64,000 nt of DNA from Photobacterium marinum (GTDB lineage Bacteria > Pseudomonadota > Gammaproteobacteria > Enterobacterales > Vibrionaceae), in contig NZ_AMZO01000020.1 of NCBI RefSeq assembly GCF_000331515.1, positions 1-64,000 on the forward strand, read 5' to 3'. This document shows positions 35,669-44,131 of this stretch, in pieces (the stretch's first letter is position 1; each line of letters opens with the position of its first letter). The position numbers were made by a program, and so were the translations under genes. Under the pieces are notes generated by a model. The model had not been told where the DNA came from. It ran no database searches and saw only the letters and a program-made list of their open reading frames with translations.

Positions 35669-36988
35669 TTATATTACACTTTTAACATCTAAGCCGGCTC
35701 TCAGCATAGATATTAGCTCGTTAACATGAATTAGAGCACACATTTTATCTTTAACCATTCCGGCAAGCCAAGGGCGTTTCCCCGCCTTCTCCCGCCAGCG
35801 AACACTTTGCTCCGTCAGGGTTTCGGTACCGTGGAGCTTGTCACAAGCCAGTCCCCACTTACTTTCCCCCAACATCACGATATAACGATAATTTTCCTGA
35901 TGTTCATCGGAACTCAGTTTTTCCGGCATCACCCAACGGGCAGTATCTACCACATCCAGCTGATGCTCACGGTTGGTCATCAGGCCCAGGTACCAAGGTG
36001 GACGACCTAACAGGTGGTTCACCTCTCCCAGCTGATGGATCCCGCCAAGTTCTGTCAATGGTACGGCGAATGTCACCTCATTGACTTCAAAGAACAAGGC
36101 CTGGAATTCCGAACCCGCTTCTTGTTTTTCCTGCCACAGCTCCGGCGGTTCATCACCTCCTGCCTGGGTTTCCGGTTCAACAAGCACTTCCGGCTCTGCA
36201 TGTTCAATTTCATGATTGACATCATAAACAGGCTCGGCTTGCTCGGGTTCAACCAAGACAGGTTCGGCTTCTGGCTCCGACTCTGCCCTGGTAATTTGTT
36301 CCTGCGGAATTACCGCGGGTTCCGCGTCCGCTTCTTCCGGCAACGCTTCCGAAATATCTGTCATTACAGACGATTCCAGCGTCGCCGCTGGTTCCTGTTC
36401 AGACTCAGGTTCAGCTTTTGGTTCGGGCTGCATCCGATTCAGCTGACTGAGCAGACGTTGCACCCCTTCCATATCAGACTCAGGTTGTTCGGCAAATGGT
36501 ACTGCCGACACAATTTCTACTTTTTCCTGAACCTGCGGTACCCAACCAGGTATCTTGCCAATTGGTGTCGACAAATTCAGTTCGACATCAATATCACCGT
36601 CATAGCCTGCATCAGAATCTTCTGTTGATTCCGATAAACGTTCAAAATCAAAAGGCGCAGACATTGTCTCCTGATCGTCTTGTGCAGGAGACTCCGGTTC
36701 GGCATCTGTTACTGTATTCTGAGGAGGCGCTAACGCACTTTTAGTATCAGAGCTCTCATCTTCAGGTGCCTCACTGTCTGAGCCTTCAGTGCTGTTATCA
36801 GCAGCCTGCTCTGACTCCTGACTTTCAGCTTTATCGGCATCAGCTACAGAATCTTCAGCTAAATCTGCTGCTGTTTTTGGCTCATCAGCTTCCTGTGGCT
36901 CAACCTCTTCCGGTTCAGGCTCAACCAGCAAATCTAAGAAATAATCATCCAGTACTTGTTCACTGGTAAGACGCTGTTTATCGCTCAT
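35669..36988 (-). CDS. parP: Polar array protein ParP (CheW-domain protein)
   Basis: A 439-residue protein with a short conserved N terminus (SSEQ-like LTSEQVLDDYFLDLL), a roughly 270-residue Glu/Pro/Ala-rich acidic linker, and a C-terminal CheW-like domain starting near FQALFFEVNEVTFAVPL. In Vibrio, ParP binds ParC and CheA and keeps chemotaxis arrays at the pole. The location between parC and cheW is the same. ATG at 36988 is used; a TTG three codons upstream with a nearer GGAG is possible. It overlaps the parC stop by 11 bases in another frame. Confidence 0.9.
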   Translation of the reverse strand: MSDKQRLTSEQVLDDYFLDLLVEPEPEEVEPQEADEPKTAADLAEDSVADADKAESQESEQAADNSTEGSDSEAPEDESSDTKSALAPPQNTVTDAEPESPAQDDQETMSAPFDFERLSESTEDSDAGYDGDIDVELNLSTPIGKIPGWVPQVQEKVEIVSAVPFAEQPESDMEGVQRLLSQLNRMQPEPKAEPESEQEPAATLESSVMTDISEALPEEADAEPAVIPQEQITRAESEPEAEPVLVEPEQAEPVYDVNHEIEHAEPEVLVEPETQAGGDEPPELWQEKQEAGSEFQALFFEVNEVTFAVPLTELGGIHQLGEVNHLLGRPPWYLGLMTNREHQLDVVDTARWVMPEKLSSDEHQENYRYIVMLGESKWGLACDKLHGTETLTEQSVRWREKAGKRPWLAGMVKDKMCALIHVNELISMLRAGLDVKSVI

Positions 36989-37757
36989 CTTGGTCAAGGC
37001 GCTCCAGATAATTTAACAGGGTCTTATAGGCAAAAACGCCACGACAACTGCGAGCAAACAGTGATGGCGGCATGTGCTTGATACTGGCATCACGGAACTT
37101 GGTGTCAATCGGTACTGCCGAGGCCCATACCTGCTCAGGAAACCTGACTTTCAGCTCCTGCAGAGTCTGCAACGATGCCCGGGTACGCTTATCGTACATC
37201 GTCGGCACAACAGTAACATTAAATTCTGAGGCTCGGGATTTCTGCATAATCTGCAGGGTGCGCATCATACGCTCCAGCCCCTTCATCGCCAAAAATTCGG
37301 TCTGTACCGGGATAAGGATCCGATGGCTTGCCGCCAAGGCATTAACCATCATCACTCCAAGAATCGGCGGGCAGTCGATCAGCACATAGTCATAATCGTC
37401 TTCCAGGCTTTTGAGTGCTTTTTTCAGCACCAGCCCCATTCCGCCTCGATTGCCCATAACCCGATCCAATGTCGCCAGCGACATATGGGCCGGAATAATG
37501 TCAATGTTCTTGAACTGTGTATTCATGATCAGCGGGCGAACCGTATCTCGGTTAACCTCGTTGAGCTGAAATAAATCAAACAGACTCGACGGTACAGTAT
37601 CCGCATCAAAATTGAGATAGGTCGTCAACGAGGAGTGAGGGTCGGTGTCTACCAACAATACTCGCTTGTTACGCTCGCTCAACAGCCCAGCCAAGGTTAT
37701 GGTCGTCGTTGTTTTCCCGACGCCCCCTTTTTGGTTGGCTATACTCCAAACGATCAA
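36978..37757 (-). CDS. parC: Polar chemotaxis ParA-like ATPase ParC
   Basis: A 259-residue ParA/MinD-type ATPase. The deviant Walker A QKGGVGKTT is at about residues 9-17, followed by VDTDPHSSLT and the Walker B-like VLIDCPP. In Vibrio, ParC places chemoreceptor arrays at the cell pole after division. No ParB or parS-like partner is encoded nearby; the next gene is parP, its known partner. This is not topoisomerase IV subunit ParC, which shares the name. Confidence 0.92.
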   Translation of the reverse strand: MIVWSIANQKGGVGKTTTTITLAGLLSERNKRVLLVDTDPHSSLTTYLNFDADTVPSSLFDLFQLNEVNRDTVRPLIMNTQFKNIDIIPAHMSLATLDRVMGNRGGMGLVLKKALKSLEDDYDYVLIDCPPILGVMMVNALAASHRILIPVQTEFLAMKGLERMMRTLQIMQKSRASEFNVTVVPTMYDKRTRASLQTLQELKVRFPEQVWASAVPIDTKFRDASIKHMPPSLFARSCRGVFAYKTLLNYLERLDQDER

Positions 37758-37767
37758 TGCGAACTCC

Positions 37768-38898
37768 CTACGCCATTCCTACCTCAACCAGAATGCGTTC
37801 CGCAATCCGGTCTAGCGGTAAATCTTCACTGGAAATCCCCGCTTTTGCTACCGCTTGTGGCATACCATATACCACGCAACTATCTTCATCCTGTGCCCAA
37901 ATGGTAGACCCGCTGCTCTTCAGCATGCGTGCACCTTCTCGGCCATCAGCACCCATACCGGTCAAAACCATAGACAGAACTTTGTCGTGGTAAATTTTTG
38001 CAGCAGAGCCAAATGTAACATCAACACACGGCTTGTAGTTCATACGGTCACCGCCATCAACAATGCGGAGCCTCGCCGCACCAGGACGGCCTTCCAGCAT
38101 CATCTGCAAACCGCCCGGAGCCAAATAAGCCATTCCCGGTTTCAGGCTATCACCATCCTCAGCTTCTTTGACCCCGATTTTGCAGAGGTTGTTCAAACGT
38201 GCAGCAAAAGCAGCCGTAAAAGTCGCAGGCATGTGCTGGATCAATACAATCGGATAAGGAAAGTTTGCCGGAAGTTTGGTCAGAATTTTCTGCAGAGCCA
38301 CAGGGCCACCGGTTGAAGTACCAATCGCCATTAGCTGGTATTTCTTACCTGAAGCTTTGAAGCGAGCTGGAGCCGCTTTTGCTGTTGCCGGACGAGCCGC
38401 AGTACGAGTAGGTGCCGTGGTACGGCCTGCGACCGGTTTACTCACTTCACGTGTTGCGGCAGCGGTGGCAGCCGGACGCGTAGCACGGCGCATGAAGACT
38501 CGTTTACGAGCCAATTCACCGACACGTTTTTGCAGCAGGCCTACCGCTTCATCGCGGTTACGGGCGATATCTTCAAATTTCTTAGGCAGAAAATCCAGCG
38601 CACCGGCATCCAGCGCATCCAGTGTTGCTTTCGCCCCTTCATGAGTCAGGGATGAGAACATCAGGATTGGCGTTGGCGCACTTTTCATGATTTCACGCAC
38701 GGCAGTAATACCATCCATAACAGGCATTTCGATATCCATGGTGATCACATCCGGCTGAAGCTTCTTAGTCAGCTCGACGGCTTCCTTACCGTTAACGGCG
38801 TTACCAATTACCTCAAGGCGAGGATCGGAGTTAATAATTTCACTGACCCGGCGGCGGAAAAAGCTTGAATCATCCACCACCAATACTTTCACTGCCAT
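37768..38898 (-). CDS. cheB: Chemoreceptor glutamate methylesterase CheB
   Basis: A 376-residue response regulator. The N-terminal receiver domain has [10 protein letters not shown] and phosphoacceptor Asp55 in [11 protein letters not shown]. An Ala/Arg/Thr-rich linker (about 150-185) leads to the methylesterase domain with the catalytic IGTSTGGP serine, LIQHMP histidine and MGADGREG aspartate. It removes methyl groups from receptors during adaptation. ATG at 38898 is chosen because the receiver domain begins right there; an upstream in-frame start adds 22 unrelated residues. Confidence 0.95.
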   Translation of the reverse strand: MAVKVLVVDDSSFFRRRVSEIINSDPRLEVIGNAVNGKEAVELTKKLQPDVITMDIEMPVMDGITAVREIMKSAPTPILMFSSLTHEGAKATLDALDAGALDFLPKKFEDIARNRDEAVGLLQKRVGELARKRVFMRRATRPAATAAATREVSKPVAGRTTAPTRTAARPATAKAAPARFKASGKKYQLMAIGTSTGGPVALQKILTKLPANFPYPIVLIQHMPATFTAAFAARLNNLCKIGVKEAEDGDSLKPGMAYLAPGGLQMMLEGRPGAARLRIVDGGDRMNYKPCVDVTFGSAAKIYHDKVLSMVLTGMGADGREGARMLKSSGSTIWAQDEDSCVVYGMPQAVAKAGISSEDLPLDRIAERILVEVGMA

Positions 38899-39015
38899 AT
38901 TATTCTTATCCCGTATATATGAGTTTCCCAGCCTATAACAAACTGAACAATTATCTGGCGACAATCTCTCAAGGTATACCTCAAGCCAAATAATGGTTAA
39001 GTTCGCTACTAATTA

Positions 39016-39033
39016 GGGGCGTTTGCACGCCCC
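39016..39033. other. Hairpin in the cheA-cheB gap
   Basis: A 7-bp GC-rich stem (39016-39022 with 39027-39033) with a 4-base loop lies ten bases after the cheA stop. No T tract follows on the minus strand, so it is unlikely to be a full terminator; an mRNA-stability or partial attenuation role is possible. Confidence 0.4.
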
Positions 39034-39042
39034 CAAGGATAA

Positions 39043-41334
39043 TTAGCGTGTTGCGTAGTGTTTCAGAAGGTTTGGTACATCCAGAATCAGAGCAATGTGG
39101 CCATCACTGGTGATGGTTGCACCCGCCATACCCGGCGTACCCTGCAACAGTTCATCCAATGGCTTAATCACAACCTCTTCCTGACCAATCAGAGCATCAA
39201 CAACAAAGCCGATGCGCTGGTGACCAATCTGAACAATAACAACGTGGCCATGTTCACGTTCGCGTTCAGGCAGACCAACAGCTGTCAGCCAGTCCTGCAG
39301 ATAGAACAGCGGAATAGCTTTATCACGAACGATAATCGTCAGCTGGCCATCAACTACATTGGTCTTACGCAGATCAAGATGGAAAATTTCGTTTACGCTG
39401 GCCAAAGGCAGAGCAAACGGCTGCTCAGCAACACCAACCATCAGGGTTGGCAAAATAGCCAGAGTCAGCGGTACCTTGATATCGATACGAGTACCTTTAC
39501 CCAGCGCCGAATCAATGCTGATTGAACCGTTAAGCTGGCTGATACCTGTCTTCACCACGTCCATACCTACACCACGACCAGAAATATCTGAGATCTCTTT
39601 CTTGGTCGAGAAACCCGGTGCGAAGATCAAGTTGTAACATTCAGTATCTGTCAAACGGGATGCTGCATCTGCATCCATGACACCGCGCTCAACTGCAATG
39701 CCGCGCAGCTTATCCGGATCCATACCGCCCCCATCATCTTCGATGGTTAGCAAGATATGATCACCTTCCTGAGATGCCGACAGCAGTACGGTACCAACAC
39801 GTGGTTTACCTGCTTTCTCACGAACGTCAGGCATTTCGATACCATGGTCAACCGAGTTACGCACCAAGTGGACCAGTGGATCCGCAAGTGCCTCAACCAG
39901 GTTTTTATCCAGGTCCGTATCTTCACCACGCATTTCCAGCACGATGTCTTTCTTCAGGCTACGAGCCAGGTCACGAACAACGCGAGGGAAACGGCCAAAT
40001 ACTTTCTTGATTGGCTGCATGCGGGTCTTCATCACCGCGCCTTGCAAGTCAGCTGTAACCACATCAAGGTTAGCAACCGCTTTGGACATATCTTCATCGT
40101 TGGTGTTCAGACCAAGGCTAACCAGACGGTTACGAACCAAAACCAACTCTCCCACCATATTCATGATGGTATCCAATGTTGAAGTATCAACACGAACGGT
40201 TGCTTCTGCCGTTGGTTTTACTTTGTCCTTCGCAGCTGCTGCAGCTTTTGGTGCAGGTGCAGGCTTATTCGCCGCCGGAGCTGGTGCCGTTTTCGGGACA
40301 GGAGCTGCCGCTGGTTTAGCAACTGGCGCAGCTGGCTTAGACTCAGGCTTAGTTTCGGCGATCATATCGGCAACAGGCTTAGTTGCAAATTCCAGCTCTT
40401 CTACTGAAGGGCCTTTGCCTGAACCGTGCAATTCATCAAGCAGTTTCTCGAACTCATCATCTGTCATCAGATCATCGTCGCCATTACTGGCACCGGTGTC
40501 ATCAGGTACAGTTGACGCAGAAACCACAGGGGCAGGCGCTGAAACCGCAGGGGCAACAGGAGCATCACCATTGCCCGGAGCTTTACCTGCACCATGTAGT
40601 TCATCAAGCAAACGCTCGAATTCATCATCTGTAATATCGCCGCTTTCAGACTTGATCTGATCAATAACTTCCGCAGCATTATTTTGCGGAGCGGCCTGAG
40701 GGGCGGCGGCTGGTATGGTATCAACAGAAGGGCCATTACCAACACCATGAAGCTCATCAAGTAGACGATCAAACTCATCTTGAGTCATGTCATCAACGGA
40801 ATCACCAGCAATGACAGTTTCAGAAGACGGAGCAGCTGCAACTGGCTCTGGCACTTCAGGTTGTTGAACAACAGGTTCTTCAACAACAGGCTCAACGACC
40901 GGTTCTGCTTCAGAAGCTTCCGGCTGTGCTAGTTCTTCAGCTGTTGGCGGCTGACTGAAGCGATGAAGCGCATCAAGCAGGCTCTGCTCAGCAGGCTCAG
41001 TCGGTTCACGTTCCTGGACCTTACTGAACATCTCATTAATGGTATCCAGTGCTTCCAGGATCACATCCATCAGCTCTGGTGTGACGCTTCGCTTGCCGGT
41101 TCTCAGCAAGTCAAAAATGTTCTCTGCCCCGTGACATGCGTCAACAAGGTGAGTCAAAGAAAGGAAACCAGCGCCACCTTTCACCGTATGGAAGCCACGG
41201 AAAATCGCATTGAGGAGCTCTGAATCATCAGGGCTACGCTCAAGCTCTACCAGCTGCTCAGACAGCAACTCAAGAATTTCTCCTGCTTCAATTAAAAAAT
41301 CCTGCAGGATGTCTTCGTCTAAATCAAAGCTCAT
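39043..41334 (-). CDS. cheA: Chemotaxis histidine kinase CheA
   Basis: A 763-residue kinase that phosphorylates CheY and CheB. Domains in order: HPt with phosphoacceptor His49 (FRGFHTVKGGAGF); a long linker (about 130-375) rich in Pro, Ala and Val with three copies of a DEF..LLDELHG motif; the dimerisation helices; the HATPase domain with HLVRNSVDHGIE, DDGGGMD and GRGVGMD; and the C-terminal CheW-like domain ending near LLKHYATR. A GGGGAAAT site precedes the ATG. It is flanked by cheZ and cheB as in the main Vibrio chemotaxis cluster. Confidence 0.97.
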   Translation of the reverse strand: MSFDLDEDILQDFLIEAGEILELLSEQLVELERSPDDSELLNAIFRGFHTVKGGAGFLSLTHLVDACHGAENIFDLLRTGKRSVTPELMDVILEALDTINEMFSKVQEREPTEPAEQSLLDALHRFSQPPTAEELAQPEASEAEPVVEPVVEEPVVQQPEVPEPVAAAPSSETVIAGDSVDDMTQDEFDRLLDELHGVGNGPSVDTIPAAAPQAAPQNNAAEVIDQIKSESGDITDDEFERLLDELHGAGKAPGNGDAPVAPAVSAPAPVVSASTVPDDTGASNGDDDLMTDDEFEKLLDELHGSGKGPSVEELEFATKPVADMIAETKPESKPAAPVAKPAAAPVPKTAPAPAANKPAPAPKAAAAAKDKVKPTAEATVRVDTSTLDTIMNMVGELVLVRNRLVSLGLNTNDEDMSKAVANLDVVTADLQGAVMKTRMQPIKKVFGRFPRVVRDLARSLKKDIVLEMRGEDTDLDKNLVEALADPLVHLVRNSVDHGIEMPDVREKAGKPRVGTVLLSASQEGDHILLTIEDDGGGMDPDKLRGIAVERGVMDADAASRLTDTECYNLIFAPGFSTKKEISDISGRGVGMDVVKTGISQLNGSISIDSALGKGTRIDIKVPLTLAILPTLMVGVAEQPFALPLASVNEIFHLDLRKTNVVDGQLTIIVRDKAIPLFYLQDWLTAVGLPEREREHGHVVIVQIGHQRIGFVVDALIGQEEVVIKPLDELLQGTPGMAGATITSDGHIALILDVPNLLKHYATR
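40399..40788 (-). repeat. Three repeats of a DDEF-LLDELHG motif within cheA
   Basis: Three imperfect copies start at CheA residues 183 (MTQDEFDRLLDELHG), 234 (ITDDEFERLLDELHG) and 290 (MTDDEFEKLLDELHG), each followed by a Gly/Pro-rich tail. Spacing is 51 and 56 residues, in the linker between the HPt and dimerisation domains, where CheY/CheB-binding and ParP-contact segments are expected. They look like repeated short binding motifs. Confidence 0.85.
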
Positions 41335-41343
41335 ATATTTCCC

Positions 41344-42057
41344 CTAAAATCCTAGACTAGACAGCAAGTCGTCAACATCGTCCTGAGAAGACATGACATC
41401 AGCACGCTCTTCACCGTTGACGATTGGTCCTTCCGGACTAAGCACGCACTTATCGGCTGCTGCTCTGTCTTCTTGTTCCAAGCCAAAGGCTTTAAGGATT
41501 TCAACTAACTGATCTTCCACTTCATGTACAAGTTCGATAACACGACGGATAATCTGTCCGGTCAGATCCTGAAAGTCCTGAGCCATTAAGATTTCGGTCA
41601 ACTGGCAACGAAGTACATTGCTGTCTTTTTCTGCCTCAACCAATAGACGGTCAATTTCATGACATAGCGTCTTAAATTCATTAAGCCCAATCTGCCCGGT
41701 CATCAGTCGCTTCCACTGCGGCTGGATTTGCAACAGTGTGTCATTCATTCTGTCTGCGATAGGCTGGATACTATCCACTGCGTCCATAGTCTTATTGGCA
41801 GCGGATTCCGTTTTATCGATAACAAAAGACAAACGGTCACGGGCATCTGGAATTTCGTTTTTCGCTATTTCATTGATACGGGGATCAAGACGAAAATTTG
41901 CCAGCGAGTCATGCAACTGGCGGGTTAACTTACCTACCTCTGCATAAACAGGATCGCGGCTGTCAGACACCAAGGTCTGAACAAGCATATTGGCTTCATC
42001 CTGCTTCCCGCTTTCAAGCAAGCTTACAAGCTGTTTAGCCTGATCGAGTGAAATCAT
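41344..42057 (-). CDS. cheZ: CheY-P phosphatase CheZ
   Basis: A 237-residue, mainly helical protein that dephosphorylates CheY-P. The catalytic region AQDFQDLTGQIIRRV is intact, including the glutamine needed for hydrolysis. The C terminus DDVDDLLSSLGF is the CheY-binding tail after a flexible linker. It lies between cheY and cheA, nine bases before the latter. Confidence 0.95.
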   Translation of the reverse strand: MISLDQAKQLVSLLESGKQDEANMLVQTLVSDSRDPVYAEVGKLTRQLHDSLANFRLDPRINEIAKNEIPDARDRLSFVIDKTESAANKTMDAVDSIQPIADRMNDTLLQIQPQWKRLMTGQIGLNEFKTLCHEIDRLLVEAEKDSNVLRCQLTEILMAQDFQDLTGQIIRRVIELVHEVEDQLVEILKAFGLEQEDRAAADKCVLSPEGPIVNGEERADVMSSQDDVDDLLSSLGF

Positions 42058-42093
42058 TATAGTTATTACCCTTTTCGCGCCTGACGGTCGAAA

Positions 42094-42489
42094 TTACTGC
42101 ATACGTTCGAAGATCTTGTCTAATTTCTCTTTCAGCGTTGCAGCAGTAAATGGCTTAACGATATAACCGTTAACACCCGCCTGCGCAGCTTCAATAATCT
42201 GCTCACGTTTTGCTTCAGCGGTAATCATCAGAACCGGCAGGTGCTTCAACTCGTCATCAGCACGAATGTGCTTCAGCAAATCAATGCCCTGCATACCTGG
42301 CATGTTCCAGTCGGTTACAACAAAATCAAAACCGCCTTTTTTCAGCATAGGTAGCGCAGTCAATCCATCATCCGCCTCCTGGGTGTTGTTAAAGCCCAGG
42401 TCACGTAGCAAGTTTTTAACGATACGGCGCATTGTTGAGAAATCATCAACAATGAGGATTTTCATGTTTTTGTTCAAAGTTGCCTCCAC
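42094..42489 (-). CDS. cheY: Chemotaxis response regulator CheY
   Basis: A single-domain receiver protein that binds the flagellar switch when phosphorylated. Phosphoacceptor Asp60 lies in [12 protein letters not shown] (numbering from the GTG at 42489, 131 residues), with the acidic pair in [11 protein letters not shown], the Thr in MITAEAKR and the Lys in YIVKPF. It is very close to the main Vibrio CheY. The start is uncertain: GTG at 42489 matches the usual annotation, but GGAGG is ideally placed for a TTG at 42477, and an ATG lies at 42465. Confidence 0.96.
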   Translation of the reverse strand: MEATLNKNMKILIVDDFSTMRRIVKNLLRDLGFNNTQEADDGLTALPMLKKGGFDFVVTDWNMPGMQGIDLLKHIRADDELKHLPVLMITAEAKREQIIEAAQAGVNGYIVKPFTAATLKEKLDKIFERMQ

Positions 42490-42525
42490 TGAGGTCACAG
42501 TGTTTTTATCTAATCTAATGTGTAT

Positions 42526-43248
42526 TTATGCAGTCCAAGCGTTGAGCTTAGAGCGCAAACGTTGCATTGCCTGACTATGAATCTGGCATACCCGGGATTC
42601 ACTTACTCCGATAACAGCACCGATCTCTTTGAGATTGAGCTCTTCATCGTAGTAAAGAGACAGAACCAACGCCTCTCTTTCAGGCAGAGTTTTAATGGCT
42701 TCAGCCAATGAATGGCGGAAATTATCATCCACTACACCCTGAAATGGAAGATTTTCGTCAAGAGATTGCTCACTTGCTACCGCATCTTCCGATACACCCA
42801 GATCATCCATACCTATTAAGCGACCACAATTAACATCATTTAAGGCCTGGTGGTACTGTTCGAGTGTCATTTCGAGATGTTCGGCAATTTCCTGATCATT
42901 TGGGTCTCGCCCCAACTCATTTTCTAAAAGAGAAATCGCTTCGGTGATCCGACGGCTATTCTTATAAACCGAACGAGGAACCCAATCCCCTCGACGGATA
43001 TCGTCCAGCATCGCACCTCGGATCCGGATCCCGGCAAAGGTTTCAAAACTGGCTCCTTTACTGGGATCATAATTTTTCTGTGCTTCCAGGAGGCCAATCA
43101 TACCAGCCTGGATCAAATCTTCTAACAGGACATTAGGCGGAAGTCTTCCCATCAGGTGATGGGCTATGCGCTTTACCAATGACGAATAACGCTCAATAAA
43201 GGCATGCGGACTTTCCTGGTAACGCCCGTATGTCAGTGCTTTATTCAC
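42526..43248 (-). CDS. fliA: Flagellar sigma factor FliA (sigma-28)
   Basis: A 240-residue sigma factor for late flagellar and chemotaxis genes. Region 2 (LIQAGMIGLLEAQKNYDPSKGASFETFAGIRIRGAMLDDIRRGDWVPRS region) and region 4 (LPEREALVLSLYYDEELNLKEIG with SRVCQIHSQA) are clear. GTG at 43248 is used, with GAGG nine bases upstream; the TTG one codon earlier is the alternative. It overlaps the flhG stop. No anti-sigma factor FlgM gene is in the window. Confidence 0.96.
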   Translation of the reverse strand: MNKALTYGRYQESPHAFIERYSSLVKRIAHHLMGRLPPNVLLEDLIQAGMIGLLEAQKNYDPSKGASFETFAGIRIRGAMLDDIRRGDWVPRSVYKNSRRITEAISLLENELGRDPNDQEIAEHLEMTLEQYHQALNDVNCGRLIGMDDLGVSEDAVASEQSLDENLPFQGVVDDNFRHSLAEAIKTLPEREALVLSLYYDEELNLKEIGAVIGVSESRVCQIHSQAMQRLRSKLNAWTA

Positions 43249-44131
43249 CAATAGAAACCTCTTCTGGTGGTGCTCGCTTGACTAATAACTTCTCAACGAA
43301 GAATTCAAGATGACCACCAGCACTTGTCGGTACCGGCCAGGTCAGAGCCTTAGTCGCAAGGGACGTGAAGGCCAATGCTGCCGGACTACGCGGGAAGGCA
43401 TCAACCACAATTTTCTGACGCCTTACTGACTGGCGAACCCTGTCATCCAACGGCACACAGGCCACTAGCTCCAGATTTGCATGCAAGAAGCGTTCAGTCA
43501 CTCGGGTCAGTTTGGCAAACAGTTCACGCCCTTCTCTGTAGCTTCGAACCATGTTGGCCACAATCTTGAATCGCTGAACATCGTATTCACGGCTCAGCAC
43601 CTTAATCAGCGCATAGGCATCAGTAATTGAAGTCGGCTCGTCACAAACCACCACCAGCACATCCTGAGCTGCACGGGAGAAACTGAGTACCATATCAGAA
43701 ATACCCGCAGCTGTATCGACCAACAGCACATCAATATCGTCTTCAAGGCTGCTGAAGGCGCGAATCAACCCCATATGCTGGCTTGGTGACAGCTCCGCCA
43801 TCCCCTGGGTACCCGATGATGCCGGAATAATCTTCACACCATACGGGCCTTCTACAATGATATCCTGCAGATCACAGACACCGGCCAGTACATGGGACAA
43901 GTTTCGCCCGGCACGCAACCCCAACATAACATCGACATTGGCAAGACCGAGGTCGGCATCAAGCACCATCACACGCTTACCTTGCTTAGCCATGGATATC
44001 GCCATGTTCAGGGTTACGTTGGTTTTACCCACCCCGCCTTTACCGCCAGTGACAGTAATGACCTTAGTTGATGATAATTTTGTCATACGGCGTAAACCGC
44101 TCGCTTGATCGTACATTGGGTTCTCAATCAT
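43241..44131 (-). CDS. flhG: Flagellar number regulator FlhG (FleN), MinD-like ATPase
   Basis: A 296-residue MinD/ParA-type ATPase that limits polar flagellum number, opposing FlhF and the master regulator FlrA. It has GGKGGVGKTN (about residues 29-38), a VLDADLGLANVDVMLGL segment and VDTAAGIS. The N-terminal DQASGLRRM stretch matches the part that in other species stimulates FlhF GTPase. It overlaps flhF by eight bases and fliA by eight bases. Confidence 0.95.
   Translation of the reverse strand: MIENPMYDQASGLRRMTKLSSTKVITVTGGKGGVGKTNVTLNMAISMAKQGKRVMVLDADLGLANVDVMLGLRAGRNLSHVLAGVCDLQDIIVEGPYGVKIIPASSGTQGMAELSPSQHMGLIRAFSSLEDDIDVLLVDTAAGISDMVLSFSRAAQDVLVVVCDEPTSITDAYALIKVLSREYDVQRFKIVANMVRSYREGRELFAKLTRVTERFLHANLELVACVPLDDRVRQSVRRQKIVVDAFPRSPAALAFTSLATKALTWPVPTSAGGHLEFFVEKLLVKRAPPEEVSIGE

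Noticed and set aside
36014..36628. 204-residue plus-strand reading opposite parP
   Set aside because: Composition (Phe, Arg, Leu repeats) is the antisense image of the Glu/Pro-rich ParP linker.
39016..39033. cheA-cheB hairpin as a transcription terminator
   Set aside because: The stem lacks a following T tract on the minus strand, and cheB and the downstream genes are expected to be co-transcribed.
39944..40660. 238-residue plus-strand reading opposite cheA
   Set aside because: Ser/Ala/Gly low-complexity antisense image of the CheA linker repeats.
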